64,000 nucleotides of DNA from NCBI GenBank assembly GCA_033239125.1, contig BSWB01000001.1:25881501-25945500 (forward strand), given 5' to 3'. The position numbers were made by a program, and so were the translations under genes. The notes below the pieces were generated by a model, which saw only the letters and a program-made list of their open reading frames with translations, was not told the DNA's origin and searched no databases. This stretch comes from Fagopyrum homotropicum. Lineage: Eukaryota > Streptophyta > Magnoliopsida > Caryophyllales > Polygonaceae. Shown here one piece after another: positions 23,562 to 35,819 of this stretch. The first letter of the stretch is position 1; each line of letters starts with the position of its first letter.

Positions 23562-24663
23562 GACAAAGAGAGTGACTCAGGCGCCGGTAGTGCCTGAGAG
23601 GAGAGTTGAGGCTGACAGAGCTCCTGTCGGGTCTAGAGCCCCGAGACTGGATGAGTGGTTGAAGGCTTTCAACTCCTAGAAGGTTCCCTCATCAATGGGG
23701 AGATAAGGTTAGAGGTGGAGCATTGGATAGGGCACGTAGAGACTACACCAGAGGCAATACGTTGCCCCGAGGATCGACAGGTAGAGTTAGTGCAGACCTT
23801 GTTCACAAAGGATGCTCATTCGTGGTGGTGAACCATTCGTTGCCGAGTCACCGGTTGGCAACAAATGAGGAGCATTGTTAGAGAGAGGTACTGCCTTGCC
23901 TCGTTGAGGAGAGAGAGGTTCCAGGACTTCATTGAGGCGGGATTTGAGGATATCCCGATAGCAAAAGCAGTCAAGAAGTTTCAAAAGGAGTTGACCTTAG
24001 TTGGACCAGCTGCACCTCCTGAAGAGCAGCATGTGTACCTCTTCTCCCGGAGATTGAGAGAGAGCACCCGTTCTTATCTGGCGGGATTTCGCTGCGAGTC
24101 TCTGTCAAATTATCAAGATAGGGCCTCTGCATATGAGAGAGATAGACCAGTTTTGAGAAGAGCGGTTCAGTCTGGCGGGCCGGATAAGCGGCAAAAGACA
24201 GGACATGCTAGTAGCAGTATGGTAGCAGTAGGTTATGGGCGAGGACAAACTCAAGGGAGACCCAGCTATCACTCTACAGTTTAGACTTCCGGTAGATATC
24301 GACAATGCTACTACTGTGGTAGCCGTGACCATATTAAGACAGACTGTAAGAGGCCACCTACTACATGCTTCACTTACGGAAAGCCGGGACACAAGGCTAC
24401 TTTTTGCCGTCACGGTAGAGCTCCTTCACAGCAGGGATCTTCCCCTGCAAGTGCTGAGAGAAGTGAACAGAGACCTCCTCAGTACCGAGCACCGAGTCAG
24501 CAGCAGCAGCAATACCGGGCTCCAAGACACCCTACTTCACACAGTACTGCACAAGGATCATACCGTGGAAGGGGACGTGGTAGTACCATTGACACCAGAG
24601 GAGGCCCATCGAGAGTGTTTGAGCTGAGGAGTACTGATCAGCCAGCGGCATATGCGATCACAA
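23562..24663 (+). pseudogene. Chromovirus copy 1 gag
   Basis: Aligns by eye with copy 2 gag from the VTQ-VP region onward (DEWLKAFNS, RRERFQDFIEAGFEDIPIA, LFSRRLRESTRSYLAGF). It then shows a first CCHC knuckle CYYCGSRDHIKTDC (about 24307-24350) and a second knuckle in which the second Cys is Tyr (CFTYGKPGHKATFC). Stops relative to copy 2 include TAG at 23676, 24282 and 24672, each where copy 2 has CAG. A one-base loss near 23690 shifts the frame. The zinc knuckles would bind element RNA. Confidence 0.85.
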
Positions 24664-24679
24664 GTACTATCTAGATCCA

Positions 24680-27600
24680 TGATTTACCTGTGCGAGTTTT
24701 CTTTGATACGGGTGCTACGCACTTCTTTATATCAGATGCATGCGTAGATAGGTTGTCCTTAGCTACAATAGAGGGTGTACCTTTTGTGGTTGGTTTACCG
24801 GATGGGGGTAAGATTAGAGGATCCCAAGAGATTTATGACTGCCCTATTCATCTGGGGGCCGGGATTGGCTGGTAAATTTTCTAGTCATGCCCTTAGCACA
24901 TGAGGACGTGATTTTGGGGATAGATTGGATGACTAGACATGGAGCAGTCTTAGACATTGGTAGGAGAACTGTGGTTGTCGCCACTAAGGAGGGTCACAGA
25001 GTGATATTCCGAGGTTGGGACCTCGGAAAGTCCGGCACAGTTATCAGCGCAGTGAGGGCAGCGAGACTGATAGCATAGGGTTGCGAGGCCTTCTAGTGTT
25101 ATGCCATAAAGGAGCGAGCCTGACAGTAGAGGAGATACCAGTTGCATGCGAGTTTGCAGAGGTATTCAGTGACGATCTGCCAAGGTTACCCCCACAGAGG
25201 AGCGTCGATTTCAGCATTGAGTTAGAGCCGGGCACGAGACCGATCTCGAAGGCCCCGTACCGCATGACACCGATAGAGCTACTTGAGTTGAAGAAGCAGT
25301 TAGAGGAGTTAGCAAAGAAGGGCTTCATACGCCCTAGTGTTTCTCTCTAGGGAGCACCAGTGTTGTCTGTGAAGAAGAAGGATGGATCGATGAGGCTATG
25401 CATTGATTACAGGGAGCTGAACAAAGTCACCATCAAGAACAAGTATCCACTGCCTCATATAGATAATCTGCTGGACCAGTTGCATGGAGCGTTATTATTT
25501 TCGAGGATAGACTTGAGGTCGGGTTATCACCAGTTGAGGGTGAGTGACCATGACATACTTAAGACGGCATTCCGGACTAGGTATGGCCACTATGAGTTTA
25601 TAGTGATGCCATTCGGGCTCACTAATGCACCAACAGTATTTATGGAGTTGATGAACGGGATTTTCATTGACTTCTTAGACCAGTTTGTAGTGGTCTACAT
25701 TGACGACATCCTAGTTTACTCTAGGAGTCGAGAGGAGCATGCCGGGCACTTGAGGACCGTATTACAGATTCTACAGGATAGCCAGCTTTATGCTAAGCTA
25801 TCCAAGTGCGAGTTTTGGATGTCCGAGATGGCTTTCCTAGGCCATGTAGTGACAATTGAGGGGATTAAGGTAGATCCGGCAAAGATTGAGTCAGTGTCTT
25901 CTTGGAAACCTCCGAAGAATGTTAAGGAGGTTCGCAGCTTTCTGGGATTGGCAGGTTATTACCGCAGGTTTGTGGAAGGGTTTTCTTTGATTGCCCGGCC
26001 ACTTACGTGTCTTCTGAGGAAGACTACTCGGTTTGTCTGGTCTGAGCCGTGTCAATAGAGTTTTGAGAAGCTGAAGAGGAGATTGACGCCTGCTCCGATT
26101 TTAGCACATCCTGAGGGTACAAAGGACTTTGTGGTATACAGTGACGCATCCAAGTTGGGCTTGGAGTGTGTCTTGATGTAGAGGGGTAAGGTCATAGCAT
26201 ATGCGTCTCGTCAGCAGAAGACGTATGAGGAGAACTACCCCACACATGACCTAGAGTTAGCTGTTGTAGTCCATGCCCTTAAGATCTGGCGTCACTATCT
26301 CTATGAGGTGACATGTCAGATCTTCACAAACCATAAGAGTTTGAAGTAAATATTCACTCAGTGGGAGTTGAATAACCGCCAGAGGCGGTGGTTAGAGTTG
26401 ATCAAGGATTTCGACCTTGAGATTTTGTACCACCCCGGGAAGGCAAATGTAGCTGCTGACGCTTTGAGGCGGAAGACGCCTCGGGAGAAGGCGATGACCC
26501 GGTTGACAGTACAGCCACAGTTGTAGAGAGATTTAGCTTGGTTAGAGGTAGATATCCAATTCCCAAATACAGCTCATCAGTTGGCTACCTTAGAGTTACT
26601 TCCTGACCTGTTGGGTGAGATCCGTCAGAAACAAGAGACCTGTCCGACTTTAACCCGGATCCAAGACCGGATGTCTCGAGATGAGGCACCTCAGTTCACT
26701 ATTGGTGCTGATGGAGTGATGAGACGTCAAGACCGCATCTGTTTAACATCAGACAGTGAGTTGAGACAAATGATACTAGGTGAGGCTCATGCTACCCCCT
26801 ACTCAGTACTTCCTGGAGTGAGTAAGATGTACAAGGATGTGAGACGTTCCTTCTAGTGGGGTGGTTTGAAGCCCGATATGGCTCGATATGTAGCTCAGTG
26901 TGCGACCTGTCAGCAGGTCAAGATTGAGCATCGTAGGTCCGGAGGAGAGCTCTACCCACTGTTAGTACCACAATGGAAGTGGGAGGATATATCTATGGAC
27001 TTTGTCACGGGATTGAGACTCAACAGAGGTTTTGATGCTATTTGGGTGATAGTAGACCGTTTGACGAAGACCACACGTTTCATTCCGATTAAGGAGACGT
27101 GGCCGGTAAGTCGTCTAGCTGAGGAGTTTACTAGACATATTGTGAGACTCCATGGAGTACCGAGGACTATCGTCTCCGACAGGGATGGGCGTTTCACCTC
27201 GAGATTTTGGCAGCAAGTACATACTGCCTTGGGGACAAGTCTCCACTTTACCACTGCTTATCACCCACAGACCGACGGTCAGTTTGAGAGGACCATCCAA
27301 ACGTTGGAGGATATGCTGCGAGCTTGTGTACTGGATTAGGGATAGGTGTGGCCTGATCACCTCCCCTTTGTAGAGTTTTCATATAATAACAGTTGGCACG
27401 CGTCTATTGGGATGGCACCTTATGAGGCTTTGTACGGACGGATATGTCGTACACCATTGTGCTGGGACGAGCCTAGCAGAGCTGATGGAGTAGCTCTATA
27501 TCAGATACAGGATGATGTCGCCCGGATTGCCTTGGTCAGAGAGCGGATGTTGGCAGCTCAAAGTCGTCAGAAATCCTACGCCGACAAGAGGCGTCGACCA

Positions 27601-28063
27601 CTGTAGTTTAGAGTAGGTGCGCAGGTGTGGTTAAGAGTGTCACCGACGAGAGGCGTCCGGCGTTTTGGCATTAAGGGGAAGGTGAGTCCCCGATATGTCG
27701 GCCCATTTGAGATCCTGGAGAGAGTCAGAGAGGTTGCCTACCGATTATCACTGCCACCGAGATTGGAGGGGGTCCATCCGGTCTTTCATGTATCTCATCT
27801 AAGAGAGTACATACCGGTTCCCAGACACGTCATCAGCCATGAGGACCTGTTAGTTGAGCCAGACCACACTTTTGTGGAATATCCAGTAGCCATCCTAGAG
27901 CGCAGTACTAGACATCTGCGTTCTAAGGAGATACCGATACTGAGGATTCAGTGGTCTAGACGAGGAGCCGATGAGGCTACCTAGGAGACAGAGGAGAGTA
28001 TTAGACGTAGCTATCCTTAGTTCTTTGCGGAGTTAGCCGCTACCTCGGTACCGACGGGTTAGT
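24680..28063 (+). pseudogene. Chromovirus copy 1 protease-RT-RNase H-integrase
   Basis: Protease has FDTGATH-FISDA (Asp codon near 24705). RT runs from KKKDGSMRLCIDYRELN through FSRIDLRSGYHQ to YIDDIL (25696-25707). RNase H includes VYSDASKLGL and SRQ-KTYEENY. Integrase has the HHCC region, MDFVTGLR, VSDRDGRF and AYHPQTDGQ, followed by GPFEILERV and a chromodomain-like tail ending near 28063. TAG stops at 25076, 25348, 26056, 26179, 26524, 26854, 27337, 27343 and 27982 replace CAG or TGG codons of copy 2. The TAG at 25094 is shared by both copies. Confidence 0.88.
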
Positions 28064-28264
28064 ACTTAGACGTTATTTGTACGACTTCTGTGATATTATG
28101 TTAGAATGAGTGATTATTTTTTTGTGATATCTGAATAAGTTGACTGAGTAGTTTTGCATGCTAGAAAACAAGGTTAAAATTTGAGTGAGGCCAGAGTATA
28201 CAAGTTGATGATGGAAATGTTTTGGGTAGATACCTTATTCTAAGTTTTGGGGCGAAACTTATTT

Positions 28265-28278
28265 TAAGGGGGTACTGA
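28265..28278 (+). promoter_or_regulatory. Chromovirus copy 1 polypurine tract
   Basis: The sequence AAGGGGGTACTGA directly precedes the 3' LTR start TGTAATATCC. The core is TTTTAAGGGGG. Copy 2 has a similar tract (TTTTAAGAGGGCACTGA) in the same place. Confidence 0.75.
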
Positions 28279-31200
28279 TGTAATATCCGGAATTTTTATT
28301 CCGTTTATTTCCGTAGCAAACCGGGTTTCGAACCGTTGGTCCCTATCGGTCTACTTAGTTAGACACAATATTTCAAAATTGTATCATTTTATGTAACTTC
28401 ACTTCACATAAAATGATAAGATTCTTATAGCAAACCCTAATCCATCAAACCCTAATTTATAACATGACTTGTCTTTGACAAAGTCATGACGTCCTAGTGA
28501 CAAGATCGAGATGAGCCCAAGACAAGGTCAAGACGAGACCATGACGAGTTACGACAAGGCCAAGACAATCTCGCGACAAGGACATGCATGGGGTTGAAAA
28601 GCCATGATACATTTTTGACAAGTTGTGACAAGTCTGGACAACACAAGCCCTTTTTCCTTGGCCCATTTTTGTCTCAGCCCACCCCGCTTCACTCTCTGGC
28701 TAGTGATCCAATTCCGGACCGTTGCATGCACAGAGCTACTCCTCCCTTGGTCCAAGATGCCCAACGTCAGCCCAGGAAGAGGCCAGCCCAAGAAGATCGA
28801 TTCAACGACATTGATGCACATCAATTTCATGCCGGATTCCACGCCTCAGTCTGATCCTCCGCTTTCCTTCTTCAGAGCGGTTACTGAAGCAACTCCCGCT
28901 CTCCACATTCACGTCCAGGTACAAGCTGCATCTGCCTTTCCATCCTAGCAAGATCTGGCCGGATATCTCGCTAATTCCTCGCCTTCCTTCCCTTCTGCAC
29001 ACGTACAGACCCTCCAAGGACGCAAAAACACACGCTGAGCCAGTGGAGCCGTAGCAGTGCACCCTTACCTTTGGACGCCTCCCTTCTACACAACACATAC
29101 ACGAATCTGGTGGAGTCTTAGCCCTCCCTTCCCTTCTGATATGTACTACGTGGTTTTGCATCTCTAACCCGAGACTTTTTAGTGCAGCAAGTCTCTTCCG
29201 GGTAGAAGTCGCAGCATTTCGATCGGGTTCCTTCTTGTGGACAAGCAGCAACCTTACTGCTGGCGGGTGAGTCTTCTTCTCCTTCTCTCTCTCTCTCGAC
29301 TCCCCATCGTACAACACTCATCAACCGTTCCTTAAATTTCCCCTCGCGACCAACATTGCCTCTGGATCGAACTACACTTAACCTTGTTCTGTCCATCCAG
29401 GTAAGGATCTTTCTACCTACCTATCTTCTTGTCCTGAGTGTGTCGACCATGAAAGCTTATGTATATCCCTCTCTGTATAAGACAGACTTGCATCTAGACC
29501 CCGTGGTGACCGCAGGTTGCTAGTTTAGGAGCTTCCAATCCCTGCAGCCGGAAGGCCAGACAAAGTTTCGAGCTAGTTTGGGAAGGATTTCTCCTCTCCC
29601 CTACTCCTGTTTATGCCTTCGATGAAGTTGGGTTGTGTGTGTGAGTGACGGCCATAGGGATCGAACACTAGATGTGTGGTTGAGAGTATGTGGAATTTTT
29701 GTGAGTGTAGTGAGTTTCGAACCAGGGACCTATGTACATTTAAAATGGTGAATATTGCTGATATGGAGAATCGAAGTAGGGACTTGTTGCATGCTTGGTT
29801 TCCAGCTTTAACCTTCTGACTTTAAGAACTGTTTTCGACACCTTAAATCGAACATCAACCGTTGAATTTTTGATATGTCGTAGACCCATTTACGTAGTTT
29901 ATGGTGTTAAAATTTGGGAACGAGTTATTAGAAACTATGAGGCCTCAAAGTAGGACTGTAGGGCTGTTTTCCAGCAGAGAATTATTTGGCTAAGTATAGA
30001 AATGCTAGTTTCTACTCCAACTTTAACAAGATAAGTAAGAGTTATGGTTGATTATTTTTGAGAGATTCTTGATCCTATGAGTAGATTGGGTATCATAGAT
30101 AACCGTAAGAATTATTTCGGAATTTTTAAGAAATTATTCGAGTTTCATATTTGAAGCCGAAGTTAGACCTTAATGATCTTTCGGAAAATAGGAAAAAGTG
30201 TAAGTTGCTAGTTTGTAACCAAACTCATCTTTAGGAGTTAGAATATGACTTTTTTGTCCCAAATAAGAGTTTAGACATAAACTATAGAATTTCTGGAAGT
30301 TTTGGGACTAAGGGTAAAATAGTCTTTTTACCATAAATTAGTATTGTAATCGGTTCTATTCTAGTAAGATCTACTAGATTAGAAGTTTTAGACTTCTACT
30401 TACCTAGAAAGTGTGCTGATGCACTTACCTCCTTTGACAGGCAACTGAGTTGCTACAATTAAAGAGCGAGTTGGGTTTATAGAGAGTCGAGACTTATAAC
30501 AGGTAAGTCCTTTGAGCTTACTTAGCTGACTTTTGAATATGAGTATGAATAATGATAGTGGTGTGTGATTGAGATGTTTAGAATTATATTTTAGTAATAA
30601 ATATCTACCGACCTATACTTGGCCTAAGAGTAACGGGCGGTGGCATTCTGTTCAGTTAGCCTGAGGGCGTTGGGGGTTTCTTCAGGGACTAGTCCACACT
30701 CGGTTTGTAGTGATGCTACCGGCGGAGGTAAGCTAGACCTACACCTAGTTGGATAAGGAACGGATGCGAGAACTGTTAAGAGTTCTCGTGCCACAACTGT
30801 AAAATTGAATAAGATGAATCACCTAAGTAATAGATAATAATTAGTTGTGTGCCAGCATGATGTTTGTTTATATTATCTTGAGTGTGTTTGTGCTATTATT
30901 ATTTCTTCTTATATTTGGATAGTTAGCTAACAGTTGTTTTGTTGTGTAGACGTACCACAGGTTAGAGTAGATACCGAGTGATCCGAATGGTAGTGGTCAG
31001 CCGGGTTGTCGTACTTACTAGGGCGTGTTGCAGTTTCCTTTTTATTGGTCTTCCAGTTAGGACCTTGGTTTCTTTTTATCTATCGATGATACTTTGTGTT
31101 TTACGGCTGTTAGTACTTCTGGTCACATTCATAACATTGTTAAAACTTAAATTATGATTTCTGGTTTTTCCTTATCTGTGCCTTGTTGTAAGATCTTGTT

Positions 31201-31283
31201 AAGTTGTTGTCAAATTAAGGTCGGGACCCACTGTGAGGTCCTAACCAGTAACCCCTCGAGTTCTGAAAACTCGGGGTGTTACA
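28279..31283 (+). repeat. Chromovirus copy 1 3' LTR (3005 bp)
   Basis: It starts TGTAATATCCGGAATT and ends CTCGGGGTGTTACA. It matches the solo LTR at 19097-21685 in reverse orientation but is about 400 bp longer. The last 350 bp carry the family-wide block with GATCCGAATGG, GTGGTCAGCCGG and GGTCCTAACCAGTA, also present in the other gypsy LTRs of this window. Open frames inside are antisense or incidental. Confidence 0.9.
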
Positions 31284-32480
31284 CATCATCCATGGGACAA
31301 TCACGAATGAGATGCTCAACCTTTCTTGAAAAATTATCTTCAAGGTTTGCCGGATAGAAGGCTCACACCCTCAGTCTTGCCGGAAGGGTCACCCTTGTGT
31401 GGTCTGTTTTGAGCTCGATGCTATCGTATTATATGCAAACTCTTTGTCTTCCAAATACCGTGTGTGAGAAACTGGACGGTTATAACGTATTTATCGGGGG
31501 CAATTACGGCAGTCAAAGAAAGATACATCTTGTTACTTAGGAGAAGGTTTGTTAACCAAAAGTAAGGGTGACCTTGGCATCAGGTCATCCACCGATGCAA
31601 ACCTTTTGCAATCATAAGTAAACTTGGGTGAAGATTCATGCATGGGAAGAATTAGCTTTGGGCTACTGTAATTGCAAACAAATATAGAGTTGAGATTGAA
31701 AGCTGAGCGGGTGCTCTACAATGTAGAGTTGGCTGCTCCGTTGTTTGGAGGAGTATTGTAAAGGGTTAAAACAAGATTATTGCATGGAATGTCATTGGAA
31801 AACGTAAGATGTCTTTTTAAAGAGACAAATGGATTTTGATGAAGCCCTCTCTCACCATGCTCTCGTGCCTCTAACCACAACTAACAATGGTTATTGCGTA
31901 CGGGATGTAGAACTCGGATACCGGTTGGAACTAGGAATACCTCCTCAATAAGCTCTCTAATACTAGATTCCTTCGTTTTGCCTCTAAGACTCTTCAAGAT
32001 ACATGTCGTCACACATCCGTTGGAGTGAGACAAAATATGAGAGATACTCGGTTCGGCAGCCTATACACAATTATACGCTAACCGTGGCGCCCAACATGAA
32101 AGGCCGGGGTTATTCGTTATCACATGAAAAATAAATGTTAACGAGAGAGTTAGATGCTTTGTTTGGCTCGTTAGATGAGGTGCCATTATGACAAACGCCG
32201 AAAGGAAACACACCTTTAACTATGCACCTCTTCAGAGACTGTATGCACACTTATTTTGTCTGAAATAGATTGGTTCGTGACTCTTTACACTCTACTTTCT
32301 TTTCTCTCAACCGGGGACAAATGGTTGTATCAAAACTTCCATATGAGAAAGATACAAAACCCGACCGTTGATTGAAATGTTTTCTTTAATTGACTTAACT
32401 CTAAGGTGGATGTGAAGATGGAGAAACAACATAATTTTTTGGGCTAATGGTGATATCCAGGATAAAGTTGTTTTTATTTG
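31284..32480 (+). pseudogene. L1-type LINE fragment: post-RT region
   Basis: Directly after the LTR the sequence encodes IIHGTITNEMLN, FLEKLSSR-AG-KAHTLSLAGRVTLV-SVLSSM (about 31315-31410) and LCLPNTVCEKLD. Next come K-KGDLGIRSSTDANLL (about 31560) and W-SIVKG, then a zf-RVT-like Cys/His region (LTMHLFRDCMHTYFV, near 32220-32260) and RWRNN-IFWA. This is the usual order after the RT of plant L1 ORF2. It continues the LINE last seen at 18789, with about 45 residues missing between. It has many stops and shifts. The 3' end is not defined, and no poly(A) tail was found. Confidence 0.8.
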
Positions 32481-34087
32481 GGAAAATTAATGTTTCATGG
32501 AATGTTGATGAAAAATATGTATAAATTCCTAAAATATTATTTCATTTAGTTTTCATGATAATATTAGTTCAACCCTATTTTTTACCCTCTTGATTCGAAA
32601 TAATATTAATATAAAATATTAAGGGGTTTATTAATTGGGTTGCACCCGGATTTTTAAGGGTTGCCTACATATCTCTTTAAAGATAATCAAATCTTGCGTA
32701 GTTCATTTGGTTTCATGCATTAGAGGATGTAATCTAGACCCACCTTCTATGAAGGGTTCCCTAAATATAACCCAACTATCATATGCATGATTTATATTTC
32801 CTCATGTATCAAAGGGATAAGATTAAACCCACCTTCTATTAAGCGTTGTTTAACTCTCCTAATATCATGTGCATGATCACGAAGTTTATTTTTATTTCTT
32901 ATACTTTTGTAGTTTATAAATTTTAGATTTTATAATTTTAGACTTTAGTTTTATATGAAAGTTAAAGATTTGTTTGTAGTATTTTAATAAATCTGTCACA
33001 TAGACTTTATCGTATTTTGTTTATTTTGGGTGACTAAACTTGGTAGTATATATTTAACTTTAGACCGAGTTCCCTACATAACTCATAAACGAGTATCAAG
33101 TATTTACGTAGTTCTAGATGTTAAACTTTTTTTTTTTTTACTTTAAACTTTAATTATAGTTGAAAGTCAAAAATATATTTGTGATTGAATTTAATACATA
33201 TTTTGTTTTGTATCAAATTTTCTACGTATCCGTATTAACGGAATCAAATCTTACGTAGTTTTTATTATTTTTTAATAAGAAGATATTATTTATTTTTCAT
33301 TTAAAATAAGCTTTGTGTTTAAAAGAGTATAAAGTCTAACTAAATAAACGCAACTAGCATCTCTTTTCTAAAGGATAAAAACAAAATAAAAATAATAAAA
33401 TAAAAATCGATTGGAAATGGATAAGTAGCACGTATAAGACCATCTACAATGCAAGTTTCTAATCAATATTATATATTTAGTTTTTAAGCTACAATGTTAA
33501 ATAGTCATAAAACCAATTCTGACGGATTGAAGCAAGATACAAGGAAAGAGAATATTGTGAGAATATGAATCAATTAGATGGTGACACTTGTCACAACTTT
33601 ATTCATTCTTATAATGGAAGAATGTGAACCCTTGGATATTATGTATAATCAACGGTGTTGGTTTTTTGAGTTTAAAAGATTTTTGATTTTCATTTAACTA
33701 GTTTTTTGGTTAGAATAATTATGTTTAGATAAAATAAATTTTTGTACATAAACTAATTTATTTTTCTCTATTCATGAACACCAATATTGTATATGTTTAA
33801 AATTAATTATGATTTTATGAAAAAATATACTTTGAGAGAAGTAATATATCCGTTACATTTGTATTTATATTTATTATATGTTTAATTATTTTGCACATAA
33901 CACTAATATATTATGGAGGTTAGGCATGGAGTTTAGTATATTACGAGACATTATACATCATATAAACGATGTTATTTTAATAATGATTTTACATGTACTT
34001 GTTTGTTTGAGTTTGTATGTTTCAATCATAAATTTGAAATGTAATTTTTATGTATTTTTATGTATTTAAATTTTAATAAAGTGTTTT
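32481..34087. other. AT-rich spacer
   Basis: No coding motif, RNA gene or clear repeat boundary recognised. It contains T-runs (for example 33128-33140). The open frame at 33878-34069 has no recognisable feature. Confidence 0.5.
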
Positions 34088-35819
34088 TGTAAAGCCTCGT
34101 TTTTAGCCTTCACCGCCCGCGGTAAAGGGGAGCCGCAGGCGTGGCTCAAACTCGATGCCGCGGTCGCGGCACGGCCCAGCCGCAGGTGCGGCTAGGCCAA
34201 GCCCGTCTACGGGATGTTTTATCTTCGCCTTCTCCTATCTTATTCCATCCATGGACTTTTGGCCCGTCTTCCTTCTATCCTCCTAACCCTAGACGTCCTT
34301 CCTTCTATCTTTTCAACCCGTCTCTATATATTTCCGCCTTTTCCTCCTTTTTTCCGTTTCTTGCTTTCGTCTTCAACCCTAAGAGTTGCAGTCGTTCCCT
34401 TGCTTCCTGCGACCTTGCTGAACGTGTAAGTTCATCTCTTCTGGTTTCTTCATCACGTTCTTATAGTTGTTACATGCCTTCTCTTTCTGTTTTGTTTTCT
34501 TCTTCGTTCTTCCCTTTTCTTCTTCTCCAAGAATCAAGTTTGATCCTTTATGCTTGTGGAGCGTTCCGTTGTTGATCCTTTGATGTTCACAGGCTCCCTT
34601 GGTTGAGTTGTGACGTGGTTGTGCACTGAGAAGAGCAAGCTTTGGCCTTTGCTGTGTTCCTTGCTGTCGAAGGAGTCGATAGCGCTTCTGCACTGTAAAC
34701 CGCCCCCGCGCCTCTGCCGTGCCGCCCCCGCGGCCATCCGCCCCTGCGCCTTGTCTAGCCGTCCCTGCGGTTTCCTCTACAATAACTCCCGTCTTTGGTG
34801 AGTTGCTTGCTTCCTTCCTTTTCTCGTTCCTTTCCTTGATCCTTACGGTTGTTCCTTGTTTCCTGAGTATGCTGTTGGACTAAGGTTGACCCCTTAACTT
34901 GTGGAGATCTCTTAGAGATCATTAAGACTAGAAGTTATAGACTTCTAGCAACCGTTTCGTTCCTGATTCGTGATGCTTGTGTGAACAGGCTTTCCTTGCT
35001 CCTTTCCTGAGGGAAATTGAGCTTTTCTTGAGTATTCTCTGAGTTATTGTTGAGCCTTTGAGTTACCTTCGAGTGAGGTAAGTCCCTTGGACTTACTTAG
35101 CTTCATTCCGCGTACTAGTTGGATTGTATTGGCTTGTTTGTTTTGTTTATTATTGTTATAACGGATAACCGGACTAGGATTCACCCTTACAACCTTAATT
35201 GGCTCAAGTGTATTATAATCGGGCGGTGACCGCTTGTCTAGTTCAATATTGGGGAAACTGGAAAGTGCTCTTGCGACTCAGGCCTGCAGGTAATGGATAG
35301 TACTGATCTATTCTTGTTGGTAGACGGAAGCGGAGGCGAGTTTCGAAAGGATTCTCGTGTGACAAAAGAAGTTGAATTAGTAATGAATGACTTACTGAAA
35401 GATAATAACCGGTTGAGTGAAAGCATGCTATATGTTTACGTTACCTTATGTCTGTTTGTGCCTTTACGCTCTTGCTAGTATCTAGAATGTTAGCTAACAG
35501 TTTGTACCGTCGTTGTAGATGTTCCGCAAGTTCAGGATGTTGCTGAGTGATCCGGATGGTGTGGTCAGCCGGGGTTCCCGTACATTATAGGACGGGATCG
35601 GGTTTTTGTTTCTTTTGTTGTTTTCCCTTTTGTTTTGAACTCGGCTGCGAGTCTTTTACGTTTTCCTTTGTTTGAACCTTTGGTTTTATTTTGAGTTTTG
35701 GTTTTCATTCGTCTGTGTCTTGTTGTAAGATTCGTTTGCTGATGCTACTCTGAGAGTCGGGACTCATTATGCGGTCCTAACCCGTAGCGCTTCGAGTTCA
35801 CAGAACTTGGGGTGTTACA
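34088..35819 (+). mobile_element. Solo LTR, gypsy-type (1732 bp), plus orientation
   Basis: It starts TGTAAAGCCTCG and ends GAACTTGGGGTGTTACA. The flanks are GTTTT (34083-34087) and ATTTT (35820-35824), a 5-bp duplication with one mismatch. It contains the shared gypsy 3' block (GATCCGGATGG, GTGGTCAGCCGG) and GC-rich words CCGCCCCCGCG near 34700-34750. It has the same length class as the solo LTR at 51205-52935, which has similar GC-rich sequence at its 5' side, so they are likely one family. Confidence 0.85.

Larger units (their letters stand above)
23562..31283 (+). mobile_element. 5'-truncated Ty3/gypsy chromovirus, plus strand (copy 1)
   Basis: This contains gag, protease, RT, RNase H, integrase with a chromodomain-like tail, a polypurine tract and a 3005-bp 3' LTR. 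The 5' LTR, primer site and gag N-terminus are missing; homology to copy 2 starts at about 23562. Long LTRs, chromodomain-type C-terminus and TG-CA ends suggest the Tekay/Del lineage (inference). The coding region has about 17 nonsense codons plus frameshifts, so it is old. The 3' LTR ends inside LINE sequence. Confidence 0.9.

Noticed and set aside
28802..29317. 171-codon minus-strand ORF in the chromovirus copy 1 LTR
   Set aside because: It lies inside an LTR, is antisense, is Arg/Glu rich from GA repeats, and is not kept in the related solo LTR.
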